64,000 bases of DNA. Source: JAFLCL01 sp964502175 (GTDB lineage Bacteria > Myxococcota_A > Polyangia > Polyangiales > Sandaracinaceae). The DNA lies in the NCBI GenBank assembly GCA_964502175.1, contig CAZCVE010000018.1, forward strand, positions 62,001 to 126,000, read 5' to 3'. Under the pieces are notes generated by a model. The model saw only the letters and a list, made by a program, of their open reading frames with translations, was not told the DNA's origin and searched no databases. A program made the position numbers and the translations under genes. Below, one piece after another: positions 55,152 to 63,400 of this stretch. Numbering within the stretch: position 1 is the stretch's first letter; the number at the start of each line of letters is the position of its first letter.

Positions 55152-55467
55152 CCGCAAGTCCCAACGAAGGTGGTCGGGTCCGATGCATTGGCGGTTCCGT
55201 ACTCTCGAGCAGAGCGTGTTCACCGGTCGCGAGCCGGAGCTTCGCCAGCGCTTCTTCGGCTATCGCAGCTCGCTCGGACCGCTGCCGGGTTGGTGGAGCG
55301 AGGTCGTCGTCGGCGGGAAAGCCCCCGACGTTCACCGTCCTGTTGCGCGAGGGGAGGTCGGCCTCGCGACCGGGAGGCACTCGGGCGCGGGTCACTCCAA
55401 GCGTTCGCGCACGGGCTCTCTCGGCGGGCAGCTTCGTTGGCGGGTGGCGGCGAACCAGGAGATGATT
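55152..55467. other. Gene-poor stretch with an uncertain ORF
   Basis: 316 bp. An ORF from 55183 (opening MHWRFRTLEQSVF) reads in frame into the next small gene but its sequence has no family character and a better start lies downstream. It could be a decayed gene or a 5' leader. No repeats or clear signals seen. Confidence 0.4.
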
Positions 55468-55722
55468 GTGAAGAACGAGAGCGGTAGCCCGTCGTCCAGA
55501 CAACTCGTGCTCACCCTTGCCGAGGCACTCGTGCTCTCCGACTGGCTCGACCGGTTGGAGAAGTCGGAAAACGCGTCTTGCGACGGTGCGGAGCGCGCAG
55601 TGTTGGCCCGGATCGGAGCCCAACTCGACGAACAACTCGAGGAACTGTTCGCTCCGAACTACAAGAAACTCGTAGCGAAAGCGAAAGAGGAGTTGATCTC
55701 CCGGAACGTCGATAGCGCGTGA
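55468..55722 (+). CDS. Small conserved hypothetical protein
   Basis: 84 residues from GTG 55468, chosen because AGGAG at 55456-55460 lies at the right spacing; the nearby ATG 55462 is too close. The protein is helical: LVLTLAEALVLSDWLDRLEK, then ERAVLARIGAQLDEQLEELF and APNYKKLVAKAKEEL. Similar 70-90 residue proteins occur in actinobacteria and other high-GC bacteria as orphans. Function unknown. Confidence 0.68.
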   Translation: MKNESGSPSSRQLVLTLAEALVLSDWLDRLEKSENASCDGAERAVLARIGAQLDEQLEELFAPNYKKLVAKAKEELISRNVDSA

Positions 55723-56031
55723 TGCCGTGTCGCTGGTTTCATTCGATTGGTGTTCACGTCGTGGCCGCCGATCGGTCGAGCGTCTCGAGCGACAGAGCCC
55801 CCACCCTCGGCGCTTCGCGCCTCCGTCCTCCCCCGCGAGCGGGGGAGGGGAGAGCGAGCCGCCGATCGGCGGAGTCGCGGGTCGGCACGTGAAGACCGAC
55901 CAGAGCGCGCGGGGCAGAGGCAGAACGGGCGCGGGTGCGTGGGCCATCGTGAGAACTGATGGGGCGGATTGCGGGGCGCTATTTCCGTGATGGCTCGCCG
56001 TCGTGCACCTTCGGGTTCGGAGGTCACGACG
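55723..56031. other. Gene-free region with GC hairpins
   Basis: 309 bp without a convincing gene. It holds the perfect hairpin listed separately (55828-55847), then the palindromic CCGCCGATCGGCGG shortly after it (about 55858-55872). These could form a terminator or belong to a repeat family. The AGGAGG-like sequence just before 56032 belongs to the next gene. Confidence 0.6.
55828..55847 (+). terminator. GC hairpin after the small hypothetical gene
   Basis: CTCCCCCGC-GA-GCGGGGGAG: perfect 9-bp stem about 105 bp after the stop codon. No U-run follows, so factor-dependent termination or a repeat element are alternatives. Confidence 0.4.
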
Positions 56032-57228
56032 ATGCGCCGCTCGAACTTCGACTCGTCCCGGCTGGGACTCCTCGCTTCTCTGTCTGCCCTCTCCGGAGGC
56101 GCGTTCGCGAGCGCGTGCTCGGGGACGCACATGACGGTCACCGACGCTGGGGCGCAGGCTGATGCAGCCGTCGTGATCGCGGACGACGCGCACGTCGTGG
56201 CCGTGCCCGATGCGTTCGTGTCGCCCGATGCGGCGCGGACCGTCGAGGGTGAGCCTCTCGAGGCGTGCCTCCTCGGTGGCGGTGAGCTCGTCGAGGTCGC
56301 GCGCGTGTTCAACAACGACGTGGAAGATCACGGCGCGCTCGTGACCTTCGGCGTGTCCGACACGGGCCTGCTCGCTGCGGCGGGCGCCGACGGAACGCTG
56401 AAGTTCTGGACGCTCGACGCGGAGCTCCTCGGCGTGGTCGACGGAACGCTGCTCACGTACGGCAGCGAGATCGTCGCGCCGATCACCGACATGGCGCTCT
56501 CGGGCGAGCGGGTGATCGCAGGCGACGCGCGCGGCCTCGTCAGCGAGATCCGCGCGGATGGCTCGTACCTTCCGCGCGGCGGCACCACGCCGGATGTTCC
56601 GATCGCGGCCGTCACGTACCGCGTGTCGTCCGACGGCGTGGAGCACATCGCGCACGCGCAGCACTTCGACGGCCTCCTGCCGCTGACGGTGCGTGAAGGA
56701 GAGACGGTGCGCGAGCTCGAGAGCGGCCTCGCGTCGATCCGCGACCTCGCGTACGGCGCCGATGGATCGCTGTGGGTCGCGGGCGCGCGCGCCGTGGGCT
56801 CCGAGCAGATCCCCGCCGTGGAGCAGCGCGACGGCGCCGATCCTTCGCGCGTGCTCCGCACGATCGACGTCGACAGCCGCGAAGGTGGCACCGTGATCGA
56901 GCTCGCCACGAGCCAGGACGGAGAGATCGTCGCCATGCTCACGAACGAGCGGCTCGAGGTCCACCACGCGGCAGGCGTGCGCACGATCCCGTTCACCGGA
57001 TGGGCCGAGATCATCGGCGTCGGTGCTGCGCTCACCACGGCCGGCGGCGTCGCGTTCACGGTGGAGTCGGACGGCACGCTCGCGTCGCACGGCGTGCGCG
57101 AGGAGCGCGCGCTCGCTCGCGTCGACGTGGGCGGAAGGCCCGTCGCCGTGCGCACCGACGCGAGCGATCGGCTCGTCGTCGTGGGACGCAGCGACGCGTA
57201 CCTGGTCGCCTACGCCTGCGAGCGCTGA
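56032..57228 (+). CDS. Exported beta-propeller-like protein, probable lipoprotein
   Basis: 398 residues from ATG 56032 with GGAGG 8 bp upstream. Signal LLASLSALSGGAFASACSG; the Cys fits a lipobox (A-S-A-C). An Asp/Ala linker follows. Repeats such as VSDTGLLAAAGADGTLKFWT and LAYGADGSLWVAGA have the WD40/NHL-like look of a beta propeller of about seven blades. Its 3' end overlaps that of the convergent PepSY gene by 19 bp. Function unknown. Confidence 0.78.
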   Translation: MRRSNFDSSRLGLLASLSALSGGAFASACSGTHMTVTDAGAQADAAVVIADDAHVVAVPDAFVSPDAARTVEGEPLEACLLGGGELVEVARVFNNDVEDHGALVTFGVSDTGLLAAAGADGTLKFWTLDAELLGVVDGTLLTYGSEIVAPITDMALSGERVIAGDARGLVSEIRADGSYLPRGGTTPDVPIAAVTYRVSSDGVEHIAHAQHFDGLLPLTVREGETVRELESGLASIRDLAYGADGSLWVAGARAVGSEQIPAVEQRDGADPSRVLRTIDVDSREGGTVIELATSQDGEIVAMLTNERLEVHHAAGVRTIPFTGWAEIIGVGAALTTAGGVAFTVESDGTLASHGVREERALARVDVGGRPVAVRTDASDRLVVVGRSDAYLVAYACER

Positions 57229-58421
57229 TCGCGGATCGCGAGCGCGAGCGCTGAGAGGCCCATCACGACGACGATCGCGAGCGCGAGCTGTCCGGAGGGC
57301 GCGAGGTCCGCGCGACGCATCGCGAGGTTCGCGATCACGGTGACGAGCCACGCGAGGCCGACGATCAGCGTCACGCGTCGCTCGAGCGCACGCTCGGTGT
57401 CGTGACGCAGCCGCGCGCGGCCGGTGACGAGGCCCGTCACCGCGAGCGACGTGACGAGCACGCCGAAGACGAACCAGAGCCAGCGCGTGGGGCGCCCACC
57501 GATCGAGCCGAAGTGCAGCGGGTCGGTGTAGTCGGCGGCGAGATCGAGCGGGGCGTCGAGGCCAGCGTCGTGCGTCGCGAGCACGTCGCCGGTCGCGCGA
57601 TCGATCGCCACGAACGACGCGACGGCGCGCACACCCGGGCTCGAGCCCGCGCCGAAGACGAGCAGCGGTGCGCTCGCGGTGCGCGGCAGGACGATGCGGT
57701 GCGGCTCGAGCCACGGCGCGACGGCACGCGCACGATCGAGCACGCGCTCGAGAGAGAGTGGTGCGTCGCCGGTCGGCTGATCGCGGATCTCACCGGGGGG
57801 GCTGACCTCGAGGCTGCTGCCTGCGTCTTCCACGATCGTCTCGGCCACGTAGACGAGGCCCGTGACGCCGAAGAGCAGGGCAGGCGCGAGCGCGAGCGTG
57901 CCGAACGTGCGGTGGAGGCTCGCGGTGCGCGCGTGTGCGCTCGTGCCGGTGACGCCGAAGGCGAAGCGACGCTGGCTCGCGAGGCCCGTCGCGATCATCA
58001 CGAGCAGCACGATCGAGAGCGGCGTGACGACGTAGAGGCCGGCGTGACCGATCGCGATCTGACGGTGCACGTCGCGCAAGACGGCGCTCGCGCCGAGCAG
58101 CGCGCGTGAGGCGCGCGGACGGCCCGAGGCATCGAGGTACACGCGGCGCCAGCGGCCCTCCTCGTCGACGATCCACGCGACGGCGCCGTGGTCACCGGTC
58201 AGCTCGACGAGGCGCAGCGATCGGTCGTTCGCGCTCGACCACGCCTCGATCGCGTCGAGCGCGCCGGCCTCGAGCTGGGACGCGCCCGACGGCTCGAGCA
58301 ACTTCTCGAGATCGATCGACAGCGTCGCGAGCGTGCCAGTGGCCAGCGTGACGACGAGCGCGGCGCCGAGCGCGCGTGCGATCGCGCCGTGCAGCGCGTA
58401 GAGGCGACGTCGATCGATCAC
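57210..58421 (-). CDS. PepSY-associated membrane protein (PiuB-like)
   Basis: 403 residues. Hydrophobic helices include IARALGAALVVTLATGTLAT and the segments VVTPLSIVLLVMIATGLAS and ALAPALLFGVTGLVYVAET, with periplasmic PepSY-like domains between. A conserved His-rich context (DVHRQIAIGHAGLY) and the family's LHRTFGTLALAPALL block are visible. This family includes proteins linked to siderophore reduction and uptake. No TonB receptor is nearby, so an iron role is only inferred. The length is normal. Confidence 0.85.
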   Translation of the reverse strand: MIDRRRLYALHGAIARALGAALVVTLATGTLATLSIDLEKLLEPSGASQLEAGALDAIEAWSSANDRSLRLVELTGDHGAVAWIVDEEGRWRRVYLDASGRPRASRALLGASAVLRDVHRQIAIGHAGLYVVTPLSIVLLVMIATGLASQRRFAFGVTGTSAHARTASLHRTFGTLALAPALLFGVTGLVYVAETIVEDAGSSLEVSPPGEIRDQPTGDAPLSLERVLDRARAVAPWLEPHRIVLPRTASAPLLVFGAGSSPGVRAVASFVAIDRATGDVLATHDAGLDAPLDLAADYTDPLHFGSIGGRPTRWLWFVFGVLVTSLAVTGLVTGRARLRHDTERALERRVTLIVGLAWLVTVIANLAMRRADLAPSGQLALAIVVVMGLSALALAIRDQRSQA

Positions 58422-58466
58422 GCCGCCTTCACGATCACGACGGCGGGCACGACGGCTCGGTCGCGC

Positions 58467-59381
58467 TCAGAACAACACGGGCGCTCGCGTGGTGACGCCC
58501 GCGCCCCAGAAGCGGTCGGTGCCCGTCATCGTCGTCGCGAGGCGGCCTGCGCCCGTCATGCGATCGATCTCGATGAGCTCGCCGGCGTTCGAGAAGCCGT
58601 AGACCGAGCGGCCCCAGTAGCCGAGGCCGAAGATCTGACGGAAGTCCGTGCCGCCGCCGCGGATCGGACCGATCACGCGGATCGTGCTGCGGCCGGTGCC
58701 GTCGAACGTGATCTGCGCGAGCGTGTCGACCATGTCGTCCATCTGGCGGATGGTCGCGTACGTCGCGCCTTCGACCGAGACGAGGTCACCGCTCGAGAGC
58801 CAGCCGTCGGGGTAGCTGCCGAGGCGCGCGACGCTCGCGTCGGTCGCGTCGATCTCGTAGTAGACGCCCATGTTCGTGGCGCCGACCATCGTCTCGGCGG
58901 GGCGGAGCTCGCCGGGCGCGAGGAAGGTGAGCGCGTAGAACTGCTCGCCCTCGGCCACGTCGAACAGGCCGATCTGCGTGACCACGCCGGTCGTGACGTT
59001 CACGGACCAGAGCGCCTCGCGGCTCGACGTGAACACGTTGCCCGCGGCGTCGACGGCGAGGTCCACCATGTCGTCCGCGTTCGAGCCGTCGCTCTCGGTG
59101 AAGCGCGCGATCTCGGTGACTTCGTTCGTCTCCGCGGAGAACGAGAAGAGCGTGTCGGGCGAGTGCGCGAAGATCAGCGTGTCCTCGAGGGGCGTGCCCG
59201 AGTCGGGCAGCGGGCCGGTGTCGAAGCGGATGCTGTACGCATCGGGGCCACCGTCGAAGCTGCCCGCGTCGGGGAGGCTCATCATGCCGCGCGTGGTGCA
59301 CGCGCCCGTGGCGAGGGCCAAGACGAGCGAGGCCAAGACGAGCGGGGAGAGGGCGATCGAGCGCGAAGTCATCCCGCCCAT
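58467..59381 (-). CDS. Hypothetical lipoprotein, propeller-like
   Basis: 304 residues. Signal LASLVLALATGAC (lipobox A-T-G-C). After an Asp/Gly linker the body consists of blocks like DTLIFAHSPDTLFSFSAETN and DLAVDAAGNVFTSSREALWS, suggesting a six-blade propeller as in NHL or SMP-30-like proteins. Either ATG 59381 or 59372 could start it. It is immediately downstream of nothing obvious; the upstream gene is divergent. Confidence 0.75.
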   Translation of the reverse strand: MGGMTSRSIALSPLVLASLVLALATGACTTRGMMSLPDAGSFDGGPDAYSIRFDTGPLPDSGTPLEDTLIFAHSPDTLFSFSAETNEVTEIARFTESDGSNADDMVDLAVDAAGNVFTSSREALWSVNVTTGVVTQIGLFDVAEGEQFYALTFLAPGELRPAETMVGATNMGVYYEIDATDASVARLGSYPDGWLSSGDLVSVEGATYATIRQMDDMVDTLAQITFDGTGRSTIRVIGPIRGGGTDFRQIFGLGYWGRSVYGFSNAGELIEIDRMTGAGRLATTMTGTDRFWGAGVTTRAPVLF

Positions 59382-59453
59382 TCGCGCGCCTTCGGCCGCG
59401 AGTCAAGGACACCGGGGTTCCGCGGGCGTCCGAACCTGCGTACCGTCGATGTG

Positions 59454-60125
59454 ATGCAGTCGACGAAGCAGCGCATCGAACGGCTCGCGCTCGGGTGTCT
59501 CGCGGTGCTCGGTGTCGCAGGGGTCGGTCTCGCGACGCCCGATCTCGCGAGCGCGCAGGGCGCGACGCGCGCAGAGCTCGTCGCGAGCGCGCGGTCGGCG
59601 GCGAGTCGTGGTGCGTACGAGGACGCGGTGCGCGGCTATTCGCAGGCGCGTGCGAGCGGGGGAAGTGGCCTCGACGTGGAGCTCGCGCTCGCCAGCTGGC
59701 AGGCGGGACAAGACGGCTTCGCGCTCGACGTCCTCGCGCAGTCGCGCGAAGACGAAGCGCCGCTGCTCGCGCACGCGATGCGCGCCGACCTCGATCCGGC
59801 GCTCGTGCTCACGCTCCGACCCGACACGCGCCGCGACCTCATCGCGCAGCTCGCGATCGCGCAGGCCGAGCTCGACGCCTCGCAAGGCCTCGTGTGGGCC
59901 TCGGCGCTCGCGGCGACGGGGACCATGCTCGCGTTCCTCTGGCCCACGGGCGCATGTCAGGGCGCGTGCGACGACGTGCGGCTCCACACGGCCGGCGCGC
60001 TGGGGCTCGTGTCTCTCTCGACGCTCGCCGCAGGCCTCACGCTCGCGATCGCCGGCCGCGTCACGCGCGCGGGCGCCGCGTCACCGCTCCGCGCCGACGC
60101 GCGCGGTGTCTCGCTCGTGTTCTGA
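59454..60125 (+). CDS. Hypothetical protein with signal peptide and membrane helices
   Basis: 223 residues from ATG 59454. Signal ALGCLAVLGVAGVGLATPDL ending ASAQG. Then a TPR-like helical region (RAELVASARSAASRGAYEDA). Two hydrophobic segments near the C-terminus (LVWASALAATGTMLAFLWPT and LGLVSLSTLAAGLTLAIAG) anchor it. The plan resembles the TPR half of the PEGA protein in the window. Function unknown. Confidence 0.7.
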   Translation: MQSTKQRIERLALGCLAVLGVAGVGLATPDLASAQGATRAELVASARSAASRGAYEDAVRGYSQARASGGSGLDVELALASWQAGQDGFALDVLAQSREDEAPLLAHAMRADLDPALVLTLRPDTRRDLIAQLAIAQAELDASQGLVWASALAATGTMLAFLWPTGACQGACDDVRLHTAGALGLVSLSTLAAGLTLAIAGRVTRAGAASPLRADARGVSLVF

Positions 60126-60139
60126 GAAGCGCGAAAACG

Positions 60140-60586
60140 CTAACCCTCCGCGCGCTTCTTGAGCTCGCGCGCCACGCCGCCGAAGCCGTCGTCGAGCGAG
60201 CCTCCGAACATCGAGAAGACGAGGCCGCCCATCCAGCCCTCGATCGCGTCCTCGGTGACGTAGCGCGAGCGCGTCTCGGAGATCGGCGTGATCGTCTGCA
60301 CGCGCTCCGCGATCACGCCCGGCATGGTGGCGCCCCACACGAGACGACCCGGCGTCGAGCCTTCGGGCGCGCGCACCTCGCGAACCGTCTCGCGCTGGGA
60401 GAGCGTGATGCGCCAGCGGCTCATCCGGACGCGCATGTCGATCGACTCTCCCGCGGCGAGCTTGCTGCGCATCGACACGGTGAACGGGTTCCACTCGCCA
60501 TAACGATCGAGATCGACGAGCACCGCCCACACACGGCTCGCGGGCGCCTCGATCTCCACCTCTGCACGGAACACGCGTCGAGCCAT
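60140..60586 (-). CDS. SRPBCC (START/Bet v1-fold) domain protein
   Basis: 148 residues: VEIEAPASRVWAVLVDLDRY and GEWNPFTV near the N-terminus and the C-terminal long helix AREL are typical of this ligand-binding fold (polyketide cyclase/dehydrase-like). Soluble and cytosolic. The hydrophobic pocket would hold a lipid or aromatic ligand, unknown here. It overlaps no gene and stands alone, convergent with its left neighbour. Confidence 0.88.
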   Translation of the reverse strand: MARRVFRAEVEIEAPASRVWAVLVDLDRYGEWNPFTVSMRSKLAAGESIDMRVRMSRWRITLSQRETVREVRAPEGSTPGRLVWGATMPGVIAERVQTITPISETRSRYVTEDAIEGWMGGLVFSMFGGSLDDGFGGVARELKKRAEG

Positions 60587-60746
60587 CGGCGCACTCTACT
60601 CGACCGTCCCTGCCGGTCGCTTCCGCACAGTGTGCCGCCGCTTCACAGCGAGCCCCGGCGCGACTCTGGATTCGCGAGCGCGCTGGTCACGAATTGCGCT
60701 TCGTCAGGCTCACGCTCGTCGGTACGGGGCGTGCGAATGGGCGGCG

Positions 60747-62609
60747 ATGTGGCTGCGCTCGATCATGCCGCTCGCGCTGGCGCTCTGGGTCGCTGTGGGC
60801 GTGGACCGCGCGCAGGCTCAGACGGAGGACGAGGCCGTGCCCGCCCCGCCCGACGCGGTGGGCTCGCCGCCCGGTCGCGGAACGATCCCCGTCGCGCGCG
60901 TGACGCTCAGCGGTCAGTCGGAACGTGGAGCTCAGCTCGGCGTGGATCTCGCGCTCGATTCCCGGGCACGCACTCTGATCGCTGCGAGGGCGCGTGGCGG
61001 CGTGCTCGTGTTCCACCGTTCAGCCGATGTGTGGAGCGTTGGCGACGCGTTTCATCCGAGCTCTGCCGGACGAACGGCGGTCCTGTCGGTGGCCATCGAT
61101 GGTGCCGGAACGCTCGCGGTCGCAGGGTTCGATCGAGGGCACGTGTCGGTGCTGTCGATCAGCGGCAGACGAGTCGCGGAGCTCCAGGCGCTCACGCCCG
61201 ACGGCGCGCCCGACAGCGGAGGGTTCGGCGCGTCGGTCGCCGTCTCGGGGGACGGAGCGTGGATCGTGGTCGGCGCACCGCGACGTCGAGGTCGGGTGGC
61301 GGGTGCCGTGTTCGTGTTCCGTCGCCAGGGCGAGCGCTGGCGCAGGGTCGGCGTGCTGGTCTCGCCGCTCGCCGATCCGGAAGACGGATTCGGCGCGCGC
61401 GTCGTCCTCTCGGCTGACGCCTCGCGGATCGTCGTCGCCGCACCGCGCGCGGCCTTCGCTGCTGACCGCTCGGGAGCGGCGTTCGTGTTCGCGCGAGAGG
61501 GCGATCGCTTCGTTCACGTCCAATCACTGGTCCACCGCGATGGGGAAGACGGTGCCGACTTCGGACGCAGCCTCGCGCTCAGCGCTGCGGGCACGACGCT
61601 CGTGGTCGGCGCCCCCATGCAGGACGTGGCGGAGGCCCGTGACGCGGGCGAGGCGGTCGTGTTCGAGGCGTCGGACTCGTGCGGCTTTCGCGCGGTGCAG
61701 GTGCTGCGTCCTTCGGTCGAAGAGATCGGCCGAGGCGTTCGAAATCTCGGTCGAGCGGTGGCCATCGGTGGTGACCGGGTGGCCGTGGCGCGGCGCGGTG
61801 CGGCGCCGCTCGTGGTCGAGCTGGGCAGTGAGGTCGCTCCGTTCGCGCTCGAGAGCGTGCGCCGGATCGACGATGCGCTGGGTACGAGCGTCGTTCTGTC
61901 GGGGGACGGGAGCTTGGTGTTCGTCGGCGCGCCGCACGACGAGTCGCGAGGGGTGTGGCGCGCAGGCGGAGTCGACGTGCACGAGATCGCGACCGACGGG
62001 GACGCGGCTCGTATCCGGGCGAGTCGACCTGCCCTCGAGGAACGGAGCCTCGAGACGGTCCGTCGCGCTGCGGCACGCGAGCGCGATCTGCACGAGCGCA
62101 TCGCCCTGCAAGCCACGTTGGGCGTCGTTCTCGTGGGAGTCACCACCGCTTCGATGCTCGGGTTCCGCGCGGAGCTCAGGAGCCCGAGCGCTTGCTCTGG
62201 CTTCTTCTGCGTCGATGCCACTCATGTGCTCTCGGCGGTGAGCCTCATCGTGTTGCCCCTCGCCATGTCCGCGTTGGCCATCGGAGGCATCGGCGCGCTC
62301 GGGACGTCCGCGCGCGGACGCGCGCGGCGCGTGGATTCCTTCTTGGGCTATGTGGTCGGTGCGGTCCCCGGTGCGGGGATCGTCGCGTTGATCGCGCTGC
62401 TCGATCGCGGTGCCGTGAGCCACGACGAGGGCGAGGCGCTCCTCGGCGGAGGCATCGCGCTCGCAGGCCTCCTCGCAGTCGGCGGAGCGATCCTCGCGAG
62501 CGCCATCTCGGACGACTCGATCCAGGCACCACACGACGTGCCCGACCTCGTGCCTCTCGTGCAGCTCGGACACGAGCACGTGATCCTCGGCCTCGGCGGC
62601 GCGCTGTGA
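60747..62609 (+). CDS. FG-GAP-like repeat protein with C-terminal membrane helices
   Basis: 620 residues from ATG 60747. Signal WLRSIMPLALALWVAVGVDR then AQAQ. Residues ~40-440 carry repeats of GASVAVSGDGAWIVVGAP type, each ~55 residues, like the lipoprotein at 22845. Residues ~470-600 contain four hydrophobic helices (for example LGVVLVGVTTASMLGF, VSLIVLPLAMSALAIGGIGA). So a periplasmic propeller on a membrane base. A regulator or scaffold role is conceivable; nothing more can be said. Confidence 0.78.
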   Translation: MWLRSIMPLALALWVAVGVDRAQAQTEDEAVPAPPDAVGSPPGRGTIPVARVTLSGQSERGAQLGVDLALDSRARTLIAARARGGVLVFHRSADVWSVGDAFHPSSAGRTAVLSVAIDGAGTLAVAGFDRGHVSVLSISGRRVAELQALTPDGAPDSGGFGASVAVSGDGAWIVVGAPRRRGRVAGAVFVFRRQGERWRRVGVLVSPLADPEDGFGARVVLSADASRIVVAAPRAAFAADRSGAAFVFAREGDRFVHVQSLVHRDGEDGADFGRSLALSAAGTTLVVGAPMQDVAEARDAGEAVVFEASDSCGFRAVQVLRPSVEEIGRGVRNLGRAVAIGGDRVAVARRGAAPLVVELGSEVAPFALESVRRIDDALGTSVVLSGDGSLVFVGAPHDESRGVWRAGGVDVHEIATDGDAARIRASRPALEERSLETVRRAAARERDLHERIALQATLGVVLVGVTTASMLGFRAELRSPSACSGFFCVDATHVLSAVSLIVLPLAMSALAIGGIGALGTSARGRARRVDSFLGYVVGAVPGAGIVALIALLDRGAVSHDEGEALLGGGIALAGLLAVGGAILASAISDDSIQAPHDVPDLVPLVQLGHEHVILGLGGAL

Positions 62610-62954
62610 TCAGGGCGGGACGGGGCGGAGGCTCACTCGGATCGTCGTGAGGCCGGGGGGCAGCTCGATGTCGAGGTCGTGGGGGAAGTAGCCGTCGGCG
62701 GTGATCGTGAAGCGGCGCGGGCCTGCGCGGAGCTCGATGGGGCGCACCGCGACCACGCGCGCGCCGCCGAGGAAGCGCTCGTCGGTGTAGACGCGCGCTG
62801 TGGACGGCTCGAGGACGAAGCGGACCGTCGCGTTGCTCACGGGGCGTGGGCTGGCAGAGCAACCGAGCGCGCCGAGCGCGAGCGTCGCGGCACTCGACGA
62901 GAGCAGGGCCCGACGGGTGCACGCTCGGTGTGCGGTCTTCTTCGAGGTCGTCAT
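62610..62954 (-). CDS. PEGA-like lipoprotein with Tat-type signal
   Basis: 114 residues; ATG 62954 is chosen because it overlaps the previous stop (ATGA). Signal CTRRALLSSSAATLALGALG then C: twin arginine plus lipobox A-L-G-C, so it may be exported by the Tat pathway. The mature part VRFVLEPSTARVYTDERFLG to VVAVRPIELRAGPRRFTITA resembles a single PEGA domain. Last gene of a three-gene operon with an exported protein and a PpiC-type isomerase. Confidence 0.75.
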   Translation of the reverse strand: MTTSKKTAHRACTRRALLSSSAATLALGALGCSASPRPVSNATVRFVLEPSTARVYTDERFLGGARVVAVRPIELRAGPRRFTITADGYFPHDLDIELPPGLTTIRVSLRPVPP

Positions 62955-63400
62955 GCGCGATGCCATGGGAGGCGCGCATGATCGAACGCGCCGCGGAGGA
63001 TCGACAAGGGGCAACGCACCTCGACGACGGCCGAGCCGTCGGCGCGCGGGCGGACGCGTGCTGTCACGGCGCTCCGCTCGATCGCGTCGTGCACCGCCTG
63101 CGCGTCTCGCGGGCCCGCGCTGACCGCGGCCAGCGCGTCGTCGGCCCAGCGCTGGATCATCGTGACGCCGCGCGCGTGACCGCGTCGACGCGACGCGAGG
63201 CGCGCGGCGGCGAGCGGACCGTCGTCGTCGTGCGCGGCGCCGATCGCCACGGCCATCACCGTGTCTGCGTCGATCGCGGGCTGCGCCTCGGTCCAGCCGA
63301 TCGGGCGATCTTGGGCGCGCACCGATCGAGGCACGAGCGCCAGCGCGAGCGACGCCGCCGACATCGCGAGCAGGCGCGAGCGCTTCACAGGAGGGCTCAC
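62951..63400 (-). CDS. Hypothetical exported protein, 149 aa
   Basis: Begins with GTG 63400, overlapping the isomerase stop. Signal RSRLLAMSAASLALALVPRS then VRAQ. The short mature protein has blocks DADTVMAVAIGAAHDDDGPL and ARGVTMIQRWADDALAAVSA. Function unknown. Sandwiched between a peptidyl-prolyl isomerase and a PEGA lipoprotein, it might be a folding client. Confidence 0.65.
   Translation of the reverse strand: MSPPVKRSRLLAMSAASLALALVPRSVRAQDRPIGWTEAQPAIDADTVMAVAIGAAHDDDGPLAAARLASRRRGHARGVTMIQRWADDALAAVSAGPRDAQAVHDAIERSAVTARVRPRADGSAVVEVRCPLSILRGAFDHARLPWHRA

Noticed and set aside
55183..55461. N-terminal extension of the small 84-aa protein
   Set aside because: The extension has no family character, and AGGAG at 55456 is positioned for GTG 55468.
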